Notes: generated by a model not told the origin, from the sequence alone. DNA of 64,000 nucleotides from Clostridiales bacterium (GCA_021204045.1 JAJQAA010000051.1:1-64000), one strand, 5' to 3'. Shown: positions 8,374-16,044, counted from the first letter of the stretch. Numbers and translations are program-made.

Positions 8374-8431
8374 GTCAGAACAGACTCAATTGTCTGTCAA
8401 TCCAGCTTTCCTGTTTCGCTTCGTGAATCTG

Positions 8432-8478
8432 ATCATCCGGATGCCCCTCTCCGATCAGGAACGGGGACTCCGGATGAT
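8432..8478. repeat. Long hairpin between flavin reductase gene and DUF1848 remnant
   Basis: ATCATCCGGA at 8432-8441 pairs with TCCGGATGAT at 8469-8478, and CCCC/GGGG pairs inside. It could end either flanking convergent gene, but neither strand shows a proper U-run, so it may be a relic of the deleted DUF1848 region. Confidence 0.5.
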
Positions 8479-8484
8479 GTAGCT

Positions 8485-8658
8485 TCATGTTTTAGCGAAC
8501 CGCCGCTGCTCAATGACATCCGGTGACAACGTGTATCTGGTCACAGAAACAGGATTATATGGATTGCGCACACAGACAAAACCGGCCTGCAGCCGGTTCG
8601 CGAACCATCTGGAATAAAACGCCGGAATATCCGTCCGGAGCCCTGTCTGTAAAATCAT
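8485..8658 (-). pseudogene. DUF1848 protein, N-terminal stub
   Basis: Fifty-seven codons begin MILQTGLRTDIPAFYSRWF and continue with VRNPYNPVSVTRYTLSPDV, the characteristic first 50 residues of DUF1848 proteins, which are normally about 300 residues with a radical-SAM-like cysteine region further on. After the SPDV segment the reading departs from the family and stops within ten codons. An AGAGGT site precedes the ATG, so the start is original. The remainder of the gene, including all cysteines, is gone. Confidence 0.75.
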
Positions 8659-8749
8659 ACGATGACCTCTTACATGTTTTTCATTTTTTTCCACATTTCC
8701 GATATTTTCGGATTTGATTTGGGTAACAAGAGCAGAACAGTGCAATTCC

Positions 8750-9646
8750 TTATGCTTCAGTTCCAGTCTCATTAGCGAACTGTCTTTTTAAGTGATTAAG
8801 CAGCCGATCACCAATCGGCGTAAATATCTGATACTTTTTCCATACAATAAACATTTTAACTTTTAATGAAGGAAAGAACGAACGGAACACAAGGCTGCTG
8901 TTTTCTCCTGTTTCAGCCAGGTGATCAAAAGTAATTAACGCGCCCAGTCCTTCTTTAACAAAGACGGAGCCATTAAAAAACAGGTTACATGTGCCGGTAA
9001 TGTTGATTTTATCTGTATCCTCTCCACACCATCTCGGAAGATCGTTTTTGACAGTCTGTTCAGAAGCAATTAATTCAATTCCCTGTAAATCTTCAAAAGT
9101 GATGGTGTCTTTTTTCGCCAGAGGATGATCCGGCAGCATAAGGAGTCCCAAAGTATCTGCGCCAGGCATTTCCAGGTAGTTATATTTTGACAGATCTGGT
9201 GGTTCGACAATAACAGCAAAATCTATCAGTCCACGATCAAGACGTTCAAGTACCTGTTCCGAGTTCCCGCTCAGAAGATGATATTGAAATAAAGGATAAT
9301 CTTTTCTGAACTCTCGGATCGCATCAGCCAGATGGGAAATTAAATAAGACTCCGCACAGCCAATAAACACTTCGCCGCCTGTTATGTTGTCCATCTCTTT
9401 GAATTCTGCGGCAGTCTTGTCTACCAGACTCAAAATATCCTCCGCCCTCTTTCTGAGCAGCATCCCTTCATCCGTCAGAATCAGGCCGCTTGCTACCCTT
9501 GTAAACAGTTTGGTGTCAAGCTCTTCCTCCAGCAGTTTCATCTGCTTTGACAGTGTTGGCTGGGAAATATGCATTTTCTCCGCAACCCTTGACATATTCC
9601 CTTCGCGGGCAATTTCTACAAAGTATTCCAAAACTCTCAGTTCCAT
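8750..9646 (-). CDS. LysR family transcriptional regulator
   Basis: A 298-residue LysR-type regulator. The N-terminal winged HTH reads ELRVLEYFVEIAREGNMSRV then ISQPTLSKQMKLLEEEL (about residues 28-44). The rest is a periplasmic-binding-like effector domain with GEVFIGCAESYLISHLADAI and a central hinge. It diverges from the small-protein/hydrolase/flavodoxin operon, and a perfect inverted repeat lies between, so it most likely regulates that operon. The effector is unknown. Four bases beyond its stop region lies the DUF1848 remnant on the same strand. Confidence 0.92.
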   Translation of the reverse strand: MELRVLEYFVEIAREGNMSRVAEKMHISQPTLSKQMKLLEEELDTKLFTRVASGLILTDEGMLLRKRAEDILSLVDKTAAEFKEMDNITGGEVFIGCAESYLISHLADAIREFRKDYPLFQYHLLSGNSEQVLERLDRGLIDFAVIVEPPDLSKYNYLEMPGADTLGLLMLPDHPLAKKDTITFEDLQGIELIASEQTVKNDLPRWCGEDTDKINITGTCNLFFNGSVFVKEGLGALITFDHLAETGENSSLVFRSFFPSLKVKMFIVWKKYQIFTPIGDRLLNHLKRQFANETGTEA

Positions 9647-9711
9647 ACAAACCCTGTCTCCTGTAAAGAGTTCCTAAAGACTGGTTATAGTGGTTATAGT
9701 ATAGCACATAC

Positions 9712-9782
9712 CATTATTCTCAACAAGAATAATGCTTTATGAAATATAGCTATTGGACGGGAGGCATTTTTACTATTATACT
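9712..9782 (+). promoter_or_regulatory. LysR-type operator and downstream promoter
   Basis: CATTATTCT (9712-9720) and AGAATAATG (9726-9734) form a perfect inverted repeat around CAACA, fitting the T-N11-A pattern bound by LysR proteins. A possible sigma-A promoter follows: TTGGAC at 9753-9758, 18 bases, TATACT at 9777-9782, reading into the gene at 9845. The tandem repeat TGGTTATAG lies at 9682-9699 on the LysR side. Confidence 0.6.
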
Positions 9783-9844
9783 GGAGATACATCAGAGGCA
9801 GAAATCAAAAGTCAGAATTCAGAAATTCGGAGAGGAGGAGGACG

Positions 9845-10084
9845 TTGGCACTTGCAACAGATACACTTGCTGTTTTGAAGGAAAATCTGATAGATGCCGG
9901 ATGCGATGAGGAAACGACGAGACGATGTATGGAGCTGGCAAAAGCAGATAAGTGGCTGGAATGTATACCAGTCCTTACAAAATACCGTAAATCTCTGATG
10001 GACAAGATACACACAGGCCAGGAGCAGCTTGATTGTCTTGATTTTCTGACTTATCGGATAAGGAAAGAATATAAAAATCAATAG
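9845..10084 (+). CDS. Small conserved hypothetical protein
   Basis: A 79-residue soluble, helical protein of no known function. The pattern TLAVLKENLIDAGCDEETT, a central charged helix and a closing QLDCLDFLTYRIRKE resemble small proteins that recur next to flavodoxin or hydrolase genes in Clostridia. Translation should begin at TTG 9845, since GGAGAGGAGGAGG lies directly upstream and no ATG fits. Its stop lies within the 9-bp target duplication of the IS21 element, so it once led the operon now resumed at 12681. Confidence 0.7.
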   Translation: MALATDTLAVLKENLIDAGCDEETTRRCMELAKADKWLECIPVLTKYRKSLMDKIHTGQEQLDCLDFLTYRIRKEYKNQ

Positions 10085-10089
10085 AAAGG
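10081..10089. repeat. Left target-site duplication of the IS21 element
   Basis: ATAGAAAGG directly before the element is repeated at 12661-12669 directly after it. IS21 elements usually duplicate 4-8 bp, so one base may belong to the element end. Confidence 0.8.
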
Positions 10090-10185
10090 TGCGAATTCCG
10101 ATAAAACGGAGCGGCTGTTCCGCGCCAACGGCGCGCTCAGTCCGATTTAAACGGCGCGGAGCGACGCTCCTGGGTTTACAGGTTT

Positions 10186-10948
10186 TTACTTGTTAACTTC
10201 CCTCATGCTGATACCATTCATCTCAAGCCGATAACTATGGCGCTTATCCGTTATGCGTGCCAGGCAGGCATCTGCATAAGTGTGTTCCTTGAGCAGGTCA
10301 AACCATGAACTGACAGGAAATTGAGAAATGATGATGGTGGACTTTCGGCCGTCCCGTCCATCAATGACTTCAAACAGGTCCCGGCATTTATCCAGGTCAA
10401 GTTCCATCAGGCCAAAATCATCAATTGCCAGGAGATCCAGCTTAGAGAGGCTTTTTACCTGATCCAGATAAGCCGTTTTCAGCCTTGCCTGTTCCAGTTC
10501 CAGCATCAGTGTGTTGGCCCGGATATATAAGACGGTTTTCATCTGTCGCAGTGCTGAGATGCACAATGCATTGCTCAGGTAGGTTTTCCCGCTGCTGGTC
10601 ATGCCGGTGATCAGAAGGTTCTTCCCTTCATCGATCCAGTGGCAGTCTGCCAGGCGCTCAACGGTAGCAGTGTCCAGCTTCCGGGACGGATCATAAATGC
10701 TTTCATCCAGATCAGCGTCTGGATACCGCAGATGTGCCTTTTTCAGCAAACGGTTAAACTTTTTTATTGTATCGGATCTGCCATTCATTGTTTACGATTG
10801 AACCGAAGCGCTCCATGAAAGGAACCAGATCCGCATTTGGGTCCAACATCTGGGCTTCAAACGCATCTGCCATACCAGACATCCTGAGGCTGCGCAGACG
10901 CTCGCAGAGCAGAAGTTCTTCTTTACTCAGAGAAATGGCGTCATTCAT
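10186..10948 (-). pseudogene. istB: IstB helper ATPase, frame broken at a run of six A
   Basis: The IS21 helper ATPase is encoded in two frames. The first, from ATG 10948, gives MNDAISLSKEELLLCERLRS and ends soon after NNEWQIRYNKK. The second continues FNRLLKKAHLRYPDADLDES and holds Walker A GMTSSGKT, Walker B LLAIDDFG and a complete C-terminus. The frames join at AATAAAAAAG (about 10760); with five As rather than six the protein would be continuous at about 250 residues, the family norm. This may be a mutation, a base-calling error, or a slippage site. The start overlaps the istA stop by four bases. Confidence 0.85.
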
Positions 10949-12510
10949 TGATAACTGTCCCTCCCTCTGATGTTCTTATGCTCTGGAAGGCGGCCGGATG
11001 TACTGCCTCCGGTTACCTCGTGATTCATCAGGCGGCTGAGGGTTTTCTTGAAATAGGTATACTTACAAGCTGATGAATCAATGCAGTTCTGGGCGGCTTC
11101 CGCTGCGATATTCCGCGGGACATCATTACACATATGCAGGATGCCCTTACAGCTGTTGTATGCCTGTTCCTCATGTTTAACACCGCGGAGGATCCGGTCA
11201 ATGAGTGTTACCATAGGTTCCCCGTAAACAGATGCCCACCTGCGGTAGTATGCCCCATCATGCGCATTCAGTTCTTTGTAATACTGATGCTGCGGCGGCA
11301 TATGGCTGTCATCTGTGATATAACGCGGAAAATCTTTATAAGAACGTACATGTTTACAAAGGAACCGGTTGTTTTCATCACAGATCCGGATCTCACTCAT
11401 TGTGGCCTTGAGTATTGCAGGCCTGCTATGGCATGTGTATAATACAGAGTAATAGTGGCCGTCATACTCAAGATGGTAATTATCCGGCACACGCAAAAAG
11501 TATCTGTAATCACAGGCCGTGAAGCAGCCTGACGGGATCGGCTTCATCTGCGGCTTGTCATAGGTCTCAAATGCGTAATTCCGTGTCCTGCGGATGTCAT
11601 TTTTGTTCCGGAAGCTGTCCTGATTGATTGCCGCTATTATCTTTTCCGCTTCCCCGTTAAGCGTTTCCAGGCTGGTAAAAACTTTTTTCTTTAACCGCTC
11701 AACCAGGTGGGTCTCCAGGAAACGCACATGGTTCTCAATCGTTGCTTTTCCCCGTGGCTTGCGGGCTGGCGGCGGGAGCACGATTGTGTCATAAAAATCT
11801 TCCAGATCAGAAAAGGCTGAATTCAAAACCAGTTCATCCTTTGTGTGTTTGGAGACTGCGGTGCGGAGATTATCCGGCACCAGGTATTTCGGTACAGCCC
11901 CATAGAACTCCAGGGCATGAACCACTCCTGCGATAAAACTGGGAAGCTTCTCATCAGGAAAAGCTTCTGCATAGATACAGCTGCTGAAGCCAAGGGTCGT
12001 AGTAAATATATGGACTTTATGGATTTCTCCGGTCGCGGGATCTGTCAGAAGTTCCGGCTGGTCACCAACCCAGTCGATATACATCCGTTCGCCGGGGATC
12101 CGCTCCACCGGCATAGAGACAGAATCCTGTCCAAAGTTTTCTTTTACGAATTCGCCGTAAAGCTTGTAAAACTGTGACAGCTGATAGCCGTCTGGGTGTG
12201 ACTGCTTGTATTCCATCCAGACGAATGAGAGATCCGGCCGCTTCATTGCCATCATACGGCGGTGGATCTCATAGAAGTCCGGAGGTTCCTTTTCAGAGCG
12301 GCGGAGGTTTTCCGGCGGATAGAAAGCGGCCTCCACGTCTTTCGGTGACATGGCTTTCAGATCATCGAGAGGAATTCCGATTTCTTTGAAACGGTTCATG
12401 ATTAGGGTAACGGTACTGCTCCCAATATCATACCGGCGCTGGGTGGTGAGATAGCCAATACCTTGCTGGCGTAGTTCTATCACACCAATGATTGTTGAGT
12501 AGCTTTGCAT
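10945..12510 (-). CDS. istA: IS21-family transposase IstA
   Basis: A DDE transposase of about 521 residues. The N-terminal HTH region includes VIELRQQGIGYLTTQRRYDI. The catalytic core shows MYIDWVGD, LVPDNLRTAV and ATIENHVRF; numbering from the ATG at 12528 places the acidic triad at D152, D219 and E265. The start at 12510 is favoured because AAAGGAG lies six bases before it. The frame is open throughout, so this half of the element could be active. IstA cuts and joins the element ends, with IstB choosing the target. Confidence 0.93.
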   Translation of the reverse strand: MQSYSTIIGVIELRQQGIGYLTTQRRYDIGSSTVTLIMNRFKEIGIPLDDLKAMSPKDVEAAFYPPENLRRSEKEPPDFYEIHRRMMAMKRPDLSFVWMEYKQSHPDGYQLSQFYKLYGEFVKENFGQDSVSMPVERIPGERMYIDWVGDQPELLTDPATGEIHKVHIFTTTLGFSSCIYAEAFPDEKLPSFIAGVVHALEFYGAVPKYLVPDNLRTAVSKHTKDELVLNSAFSDLEDFYDTIVLPPPARKPRGKATIENHVRFLETHLVERLKKKVFTSLETLNGEAEKIIAAINQDSFRNKNDIRRTRNYAFETYDKPQMKPIPSGCFTACDYRYFLRVPDNYHLEYDGHYYSVLYTCHSRPAILKATMSEIRICDENNRFLCKHVRSYKDFPRYITDDSHMPPQHQYYKELNAHDGAYYRRWASVYGEPMVTLIDRILRGVKHEEQAYNSCKGILHMCNDVPRNIAAEAAQNCIDSSACKYTYFKKTLSRLMNHEVTGGSTSGRLPEHKNIRGRDSYQ

Positions 12511-12660
12511 TTGGTGCTCCTTTCTCATATGGATGGTTGATAAGTTACAACCTCCATTATAAAAAAGGCGCGCCGTTTATGGCGGAATAGCCGCGCCGTT
12601 ATATCGGAATTCACACGCCGCTCATTTCGGAAAGTTCACGCCGATGGGCCGGAATTTGCA

Positions 12661-12669
12661 ATAGAAAGG
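12661..12669. repeat. Right target-site duplication of the IS21 element
   Basis: ATAGAAAGG, identical to 10081-10089. The copies show the pre-insertion sequence ran AATAGAAAGGCAAGG, placing a ribosome site for the hydrolase gene right after the small-protein stop. Confidence 0.8.
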
Positions 12670-12680
12670 CAAGGTAAAAA

Positions 12681-13412
12681 ATGGAACAGTTAAAATTAGA
12701 AAAAGAATGGGACAAGACTTTCCCAAAGAGTGAAAAGGTCAATCACAGAAAAGTTACTTTCCATAATCACTATGGCTTCACATTGGCTGGCGATGTTTAT
12801 GAGCCGAAGAACTACGAGGGCAAGCTGCCGGCCATCGCCGTGGCCGGTCCTTTTGGAGCCTGCAAGGAACAGGCAGCAGGATTGTATGCGCAGAATATGG
12901 CGGAAAGAGGTTTCCTGACGATAGCTTTCGATCCCTCTTTCATGGGAGAATCATCAGGTGAACCGCGGAATATGGCATCACCGGACATCAATACAGAAGA
13001 TTTTTCTGCTGCTGTTGACTTCCTGTAGACCACCTATCCGGGCGGCGTCGCTGACCCGATGCCGACAGAAGCTCCGTGGTATTTCCATGATTATCACGAC
13101 TACTATAAGACCGAGCGCGGCTACCATCCCAGAAGCGCAAATTCCAATAAGGGTCGTGTAGATACTGCCAAGCTGGGATTTATCAATATGCCTACTGCTT
13201 CCCGCTCCGGGGAAATCCGCAGCGCAGTTCTGATGATTCATGGTGAGAAAGCACACAGCTGCTATTTCTCAAAAGATGAATTTAAAAAGTTAAAGGGAGA
13301 CAATAAGGAACTGATGCTTATTCCGGGTGCAGTTCACACAGATCTGTATGATAATCTCGATGTTATTCCATTTGAAAAGATGAAACAGTTCTTCCTGACG
13401 TATTTGAAATAG
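12681..13412 (+). pseudogene. Alpha/beta hydrolase with internal deletion and stop
   Basis: The gene begins like an alpha/beta hydrolase (RKVTFHNHYGFTLAGDVYEP, then AVAGPFGACKEQAAGLYAQ and FDPSFMGESSGEPRN) and ends like one (SAVLMIHGEKAHSCYFSKDEF, PGAVHTDLYD with the catalytic His region). Between residue 115 (AAVDFL) and TTYPGGVADP a stop TAG at 13026-13028 appears in frame, and about 80 residues normally found here, including the nucleophile Ser elbow, are missing. Both halves share one frame, so a deletion made the join. The product cannot be an active hydrolase. It was the second gene of the operon split by IS21. Confidence 0.85.
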
Positions 13413-13424
13413 GGTGGTGACAGA

Positions 13425-13946
13425 ATGAAAATATTAGTCTTAAACGGAAGCCCCAGGCCCTCTGGAAATACAGCCAAAATGGTTGCGGCCTTCAAAGAAG
13501 GTGCGGAAAGCAGCGGACATGAAGTGAACGTCGTGGATGTCTGCAAGAAAAATATAAAAGGCTGCCTGGCCTGTGAATATTGCCATGGCAGAGGAAATGG
13601 AAAATGTGTTCAGAAAGACGATATGCAGGAAGTATACAGTCTTTTGAAAGAAGCTGAAATGCTGGTGATTGCTTCGCCAATTTATTATCATGGCCTGTCG
13701 GGTCAGATAAAATGTGTAATCGACCGTTTTTATTCTGCCGCGTATCCGGTCGGTCCCAGACATTTATCAAAGATCGCGATGATTCTCTGTTCAGGTGACA
13801 GAGATCAATATGTGGGCGCCAGATTTTCCTATGATGGAGATTTCCTGGGGTATCTGCATTTGCAGGACATGGGATTTATCACTGTAGCAGGCGGTGTGAC
13901 AGCAGATAAACTGGAGGAAGCGAAAGCGCTTGGTGCATCTTTATAA
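13425..13946 (+). CDS. Flavodoxin-fold NADPH-dependent FMN reductase
   Basis: A 173-residue flavoprotein. KILVLNGSPRPSGNTAKMV is the FMN phosphate-binding start of the family; the region CLACEYCHGRGNGKCVQKDD resembles the cysteine cluster of iron-sulfur flavoproteins, though only a short form. ASPIYYHGLSGQIKCVIDRF is the second FMN loop. It most likely passes electrons from NAD(P)H through FMN. It starts 12 bases after the hydrolase remnant, with GGGTGGTGA upstream, and is closed by a strong terminator, making it the last gene of the operon. Confidence 0.88.
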   Translation: MKILVLNGSPRPSGNTAKMVAAFKEGAESSGHEVNVVDVCKKNIKGCLACEYCHGRGNGKCVQKDDMQEVYSLLKEAEMLVIASPIYYHGLSGQIKCVIDRFYSAAYPVGPRHLSKIAMILCSGDRDQYVGARFSYDGDFLGYLHLQDMGFITVAGGVTADKLEEAKALGASL

Positions 13947-14022
13947 AAAGGCAATGGAGTAATTCTCTCTTTATCATGCTTACAGCTTTACAAATTGATC
14001 TATAGCTACTATCCAGTGCATA

Positions 14023-14066
14023 ACCGACGCAGCCATCCAGATTGTGTTTAGCTGTGTCGGTTTTTC
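14023..14066 (+). terminator. Intrinsic terminator after the FMN reductase gene
   Basis: ACCGACGCAGC at 14023-14033 pairs with GCTGTGTCGGT at 14051-14061 with one mismatch, followed by a T-run. It ends the plus-strand operon. Confidence 0.75.
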
Positions 14067-14140
14067 AGGCTATATGAATTTTTAGTTTTCCATACTCCGG
14101 GACGGATTCTCCATCCAGATCATACTTTATATCGCGATAC

Positions 14141-14299
14141 TTAACTGTGATGGTTTCTCTTTTCTTGGATTGATCCTCTGTATTTTGTCTGAAAGAGGGA
14201 AAGCAGCTCCTTCGCTTTCAGCGTCAGGTTCTCATCCCTCAGATGATGATTGCACATCGTCGTGTAATCTTTGTTTTTTTCAACGCGCAAGACCAGCAT
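14141..14299 (-). pseudogene. Replication-initiator-like HTH protein, N-terminal fragment
   Basis: Fifty-two codons begin MLVLRVEKNKDYTTMCNHHL and go on RDENLTLKAKELLSL, the conserved start of the HTH/replisome-organiser-like proteins carried by integrative elements of Clostridia. After about 35 residues the family match ends. In a second frame, 14075-14165 reads RETITVKYRDIKYDLDGES to a stop, which looks like the tail of another protein. The ATG overlaps the stop of the Cys-rich gene upstream (ATGA), showing the original coupling. Confidence 0.6.
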
Positions 14300-14592
14300 C
14301 AAACCACCTCCTGTTTCCGGCTGTTCCGTCCGGCTCTGTTGCCGCCCAGAACAGCATCCATCACTTCCACGGTGCACCATCCGATACATGGCGCATGTTT
14401 TCCATATGGACAGCCATCGCAACGACTTGTCTTCTCTTTTATATTCTTTTCATCATGAATGATGTAAAAGCAGTTCTGCTCGCCCAGGGAGCATCCTGCC
14501 GACCGCCCTTTCCAGTAATAACAGAACTCGCAGCTTTTCGGTCTGTCCCTGGAGTAGCGCACACCGGCATTCATCCCGTCACCGCTCATCAT
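14299..14592 (-). CDS. Small Cys-rich protein from an integrative element
   Basis: A 97-residue protein with nine or so cysteines in a zinc-finger-like layout: CEFCYYWKGRSAGCSLGEQN, then CDGCPYGKHAPCIGWC. Proteins of this type occur directly ahead of the HTH/replisome-organiser gene in integrative elements of Lachnospiraceae, as here. The start at 14592 has GGAGGTG upstream. The function is unknown; metal binding is likely. It is probably a leftover from an element that has otherwise been deleted. Confidence 0.65.
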   Translation of the reverse strand: MMSGDGMNAGVRYSRDRPKSCEFCYYWKGRSAGCSLGEQNCFYIIHDEKNIKEKTSRCDGCPYGKHAPCIGWCTVEVMDAVLGGNRAGRNSRKQEVV

Positions 14593-14634
14593 TTTCACCT
14601 CCGATCTATAGAGAGCTTTAGAAAGCATAAAAAA

Positions 14635-14675
14635 GAGCGTGTAACCTATCCCACAGGCCGGGATGATACACGCTC
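14635..14675 (-). terminator. Hairpin with U-run upstream of the Cys-rich gene
   Basis: GAGCGTGTA (14635-14643) pairs with TACACGCTC (14667-14675), with ATCCC/GGGAT inside. Minus-strand RNA would continue TTTTTTATG. Plus-strand RNA continues ATGTTTTTA, so it can act both ways. It probably ended a lost upstream gene or serves as an attenuator. Confidence 0.65.
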
Positions 14676-14755
14676 ATGTTTTTATGTATGGAATTACCGC
14701 GAAGCAACGAGCCAAGTAGTCATGCTCGCATGGATATTTGGCGACTGCCGCGAGG

Positions 14756-14791
14756 GTCCAATAACCAGATGCTTGCATCAGGTTATTGGAC
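14756..14791. repeat. Near-perfect 36-base cruciform
   Basis: GTCCAATAACC (14756-14766) pairs with GGTTATTGGAC (14781-14791); after one A-A mismatch GATGC pairs with GCATC around a TT loop. Only one base pair in seventeen fails. There is no U-run, so it is not a usual terminator. It stands beside repeated boxes at 14797-14858. Confidence 0.8.
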
Positions 14792-14796
14792 TTCTG

Positions 14797-14858
14797 TCAG
14801 ATTAGGACAGATCAGGACAGGTAACTTAAATTCAGATGAAAGATATCAGATTAGGACA
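14797..14858 (+). repeat. Iteron-like direct repeats
   Basis: TCAGATTAGGACA occurs at 14797-14809 and 14846-14858, and shortened forms (ATCAGGACAG at 14811, AATCAGACAAA and AAATCAGGCACC further on) lie between and after. Repeated boxes beside a cruciform recall an origin of replication or transfer. No reading frame here looks real. Confidence 0.5.
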
Positions 14859-14982
14859 AAATCAGACAAACCCGACAAATCAGGCACCTGCCGGATGCAG
14901 TCGGAGAGCAGTGGAAGGAAGCGGAGGATAAGGAAGGAAATCCCGTTAAAAATCCGGAGCAAAAATTTCTTAATGAATTGCA

Positions 14983-15039
14983 GAATACAAAAAGGATTCC
15001 TCGAGTAAACTCGGGAATCCTTTCCATATCCTGCAATTC
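14983..15039 (-). terminator. Terminator of the rplM-rpsI operon
   Basis: AGGATTCC-CGAGT (14993-15006) pairs with ACTCG-GGAATCCT (15009-15021), followed on the minus strand by TTTTTG. An outer pair GAATTGCAG/CTGCAATTC (14983-14991, 15031-15039) extends the structure. It starts 11 bases after the rpsI stop. Confidence 0.85.
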
Positions 15040-15049
15040 GCAGTAATCC

Positions 15050-15439
15050 TTATCTTTTTGAAAACTGCGGAGCACGACGAGCCGCTTTGAGGCCGTATTT
15101 CTTTCTCTCTTTCATACGCGGATCTCTGGTCAGATAACCGGCCTTCTTGAGAACCGGGCGGTAATCTGTGTCTACCTGCAGCAGAGCTCTGGAGATGCCG
15201 TGGCGAATGGCGCCGGCCTGTCCGGAGGTACCACCGCCGCGCACAGTCACCTGCACGTCGAACTTGCCGAGCGTCTCGGTCGCAACCAGCGGCTGACGCA
15301 CGATCAACTTTAAGGTCTCCAGACCCAAATAGTCGTCGATGTCTCTTTTATTGATCGTAATCTTACCGGTGCCCGGGAGCAGATATACTCTCGCAATCGA
15401 TTTTTTTCTTCTTCCTGTTCCATAAAATTTATTTGCCAT
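15050..15439 (-). CDS. rpsI: 30S ribosomal protein S9
   Basis: A 129-residue protein with the full S9 pattern: [19 protein letters not shown] at the start, [20 protein letters not shown] in the middle, and the basic tail [17 protein letters not shown] whose last residues reach the P-site tRNA in the ribosome. Length is normal for bacterial S9. It follows rplM after 28 bases with AAAGGAGG upstream, the usual operon order. Confidence 0.99.
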   Translation of the reverse strand: MANKFYGTGRRKKSIARVYLLPGTGKITINKRDIDDYLGLETLKLIVRQPLVATETLGKFDVQVTVRGGGTSGQAGAIRHGISRALLQVDTDYRPVLKKAGYLTRDPRMKERKKYGLKAARRAPQFSKR

Positions 15440-15467
15440 GATAACGTCCTCCTTTCCGTACCTTTAG

Positions 15468-15902
15468 TTAAAACTTGAATTCCAGAACTTCCGGTTTCTG
15501 AGCGGCGTGCTCATGCTCCGGTCCTGCATATACATGCAGCTTGGTAATCATGCTTCTTCCTAAAGGTCCTTTCGGGAGCATCCCCTTCACGGCAAGCCGG
15601 ATAACCTGCTCCGGTTTCTTCGCCATCATCTCACGAAGCGTAGCTTCCTTCATACCGCCGACATACTCGGAATGGCGATAATAAATCTTCTGATCCAGCT
15701 TTTTGCCGGTCACTTTAATCTTCTCCGCATTGACAACAATAACATAGTCGCCACAGTCCATGTGCGGGGTGTAGATCGGCTTGTTTTTGCCTCTCAGCAC
15801 CTTTGCAACCTCTGAAGCCAAACGTCCTAATGTATATCCGGTAGCGTCAACTACATACCATTTTCTCTCAATCGTCGCCGGACTAGCCATAAAACTTTTC
15901 AT
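15468..15902 (-). CDS. rplM: 50S ribosomal protein L13
   Basis: A 144-residue protein matching L13: [40 protein letters not shown], and [21 protein letters not shown]13 is an early assembly protein of the 50S subunit and, in Firmicutes, may regulate its own message through the leader. AGGAGG lies nine bases before the ATG. The promoter and leader upstream are both clear. Confidence 0.99.
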   Translation of the reverse strand: MKSFMASPATIERKWYVVDATGYTLGRLASEVAKVLRGKNKPIYTPHMDCGDYVIVVNAEKIKVTGKKLDQKIYYRHSEYVGGMKEATLREMMAKKPEQVIRLAVKGMLPKGPLGRSMITKLHVYAGPEHEHAAQKPEVLEFKF

Positions 15903-16009
15903 TGGTTAACCTCCTGATCATTACCAACTGTTACAAATATTCCAACCGGACGCATCCCAAAATGCCTATTCCGGGGCTATGGCTTCAGCATTTCCACATA
16001 ACGTCGTAG
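15903..16009 (-). ncRNA. Probable L13 leader (autoregulatory 5' UTR)
   Basis: About 105 bases of untranslated RNA precede rplM. Minus-strand RNA can pair GACG/CGTC, then AAATGC with GCATTT, around an inner hairpin GCTGAAGCCATAGC, giving the long interrupted stem expected of the L13 leader of low-GC Gram-positives. Binding of L13 would hide or end transcription ahead of the ribosome site. Assigned by position and fold only. Confidence 0.6.
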
Positions 16010-16015
16010 CTATTT

Positions 16016-16044
16016 ATTATAGCCTACGGTTTTTTGTGTGTCAA
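16016..16044 (-). promoter_or_regulatory. Sigma-A promoter of rplM-rpsI
   Basis: A perfect consensus promoter on the minus strand: TTGACA (16044-16039), 17-base spacer, TATAAT (16021-16016). Such strength fits a ribosomal protein operon. Confidence 0.92.

Larger units (their letters stand above)
10090..12660 (-). mobile_element. IS21-family insertion sequence, 2571 bp, complete ends
   Basis: The element starts TGCGAATTCCG and ends CGGAATTTGCA, giving TG...CA termini with related inverted ends, and carries internal copies of the end motif (ATCGGAATTCAC near 12603, CGAATTCCGATAAAACGG at the left). It encodes istA and istB in the usual overlapping order on the minus strand. Matching 9-bp direct repeats flank it. 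It split an operon between the small-protein gene and the hydrolase gene. Confidence 0.93.

Noticed and set aside
14170-14805. Plus-strand 211-codon frame over the integrative-element scar
   Set aside because: It is antisense to the Cys-rich gene with its clear ribosome site and cysteine pattern, and crosses several hairpins.
14797-14900. CRISPR array
   Set aside because: Repeats are short, degenerate and irregularly spaced; no cas genes are present.
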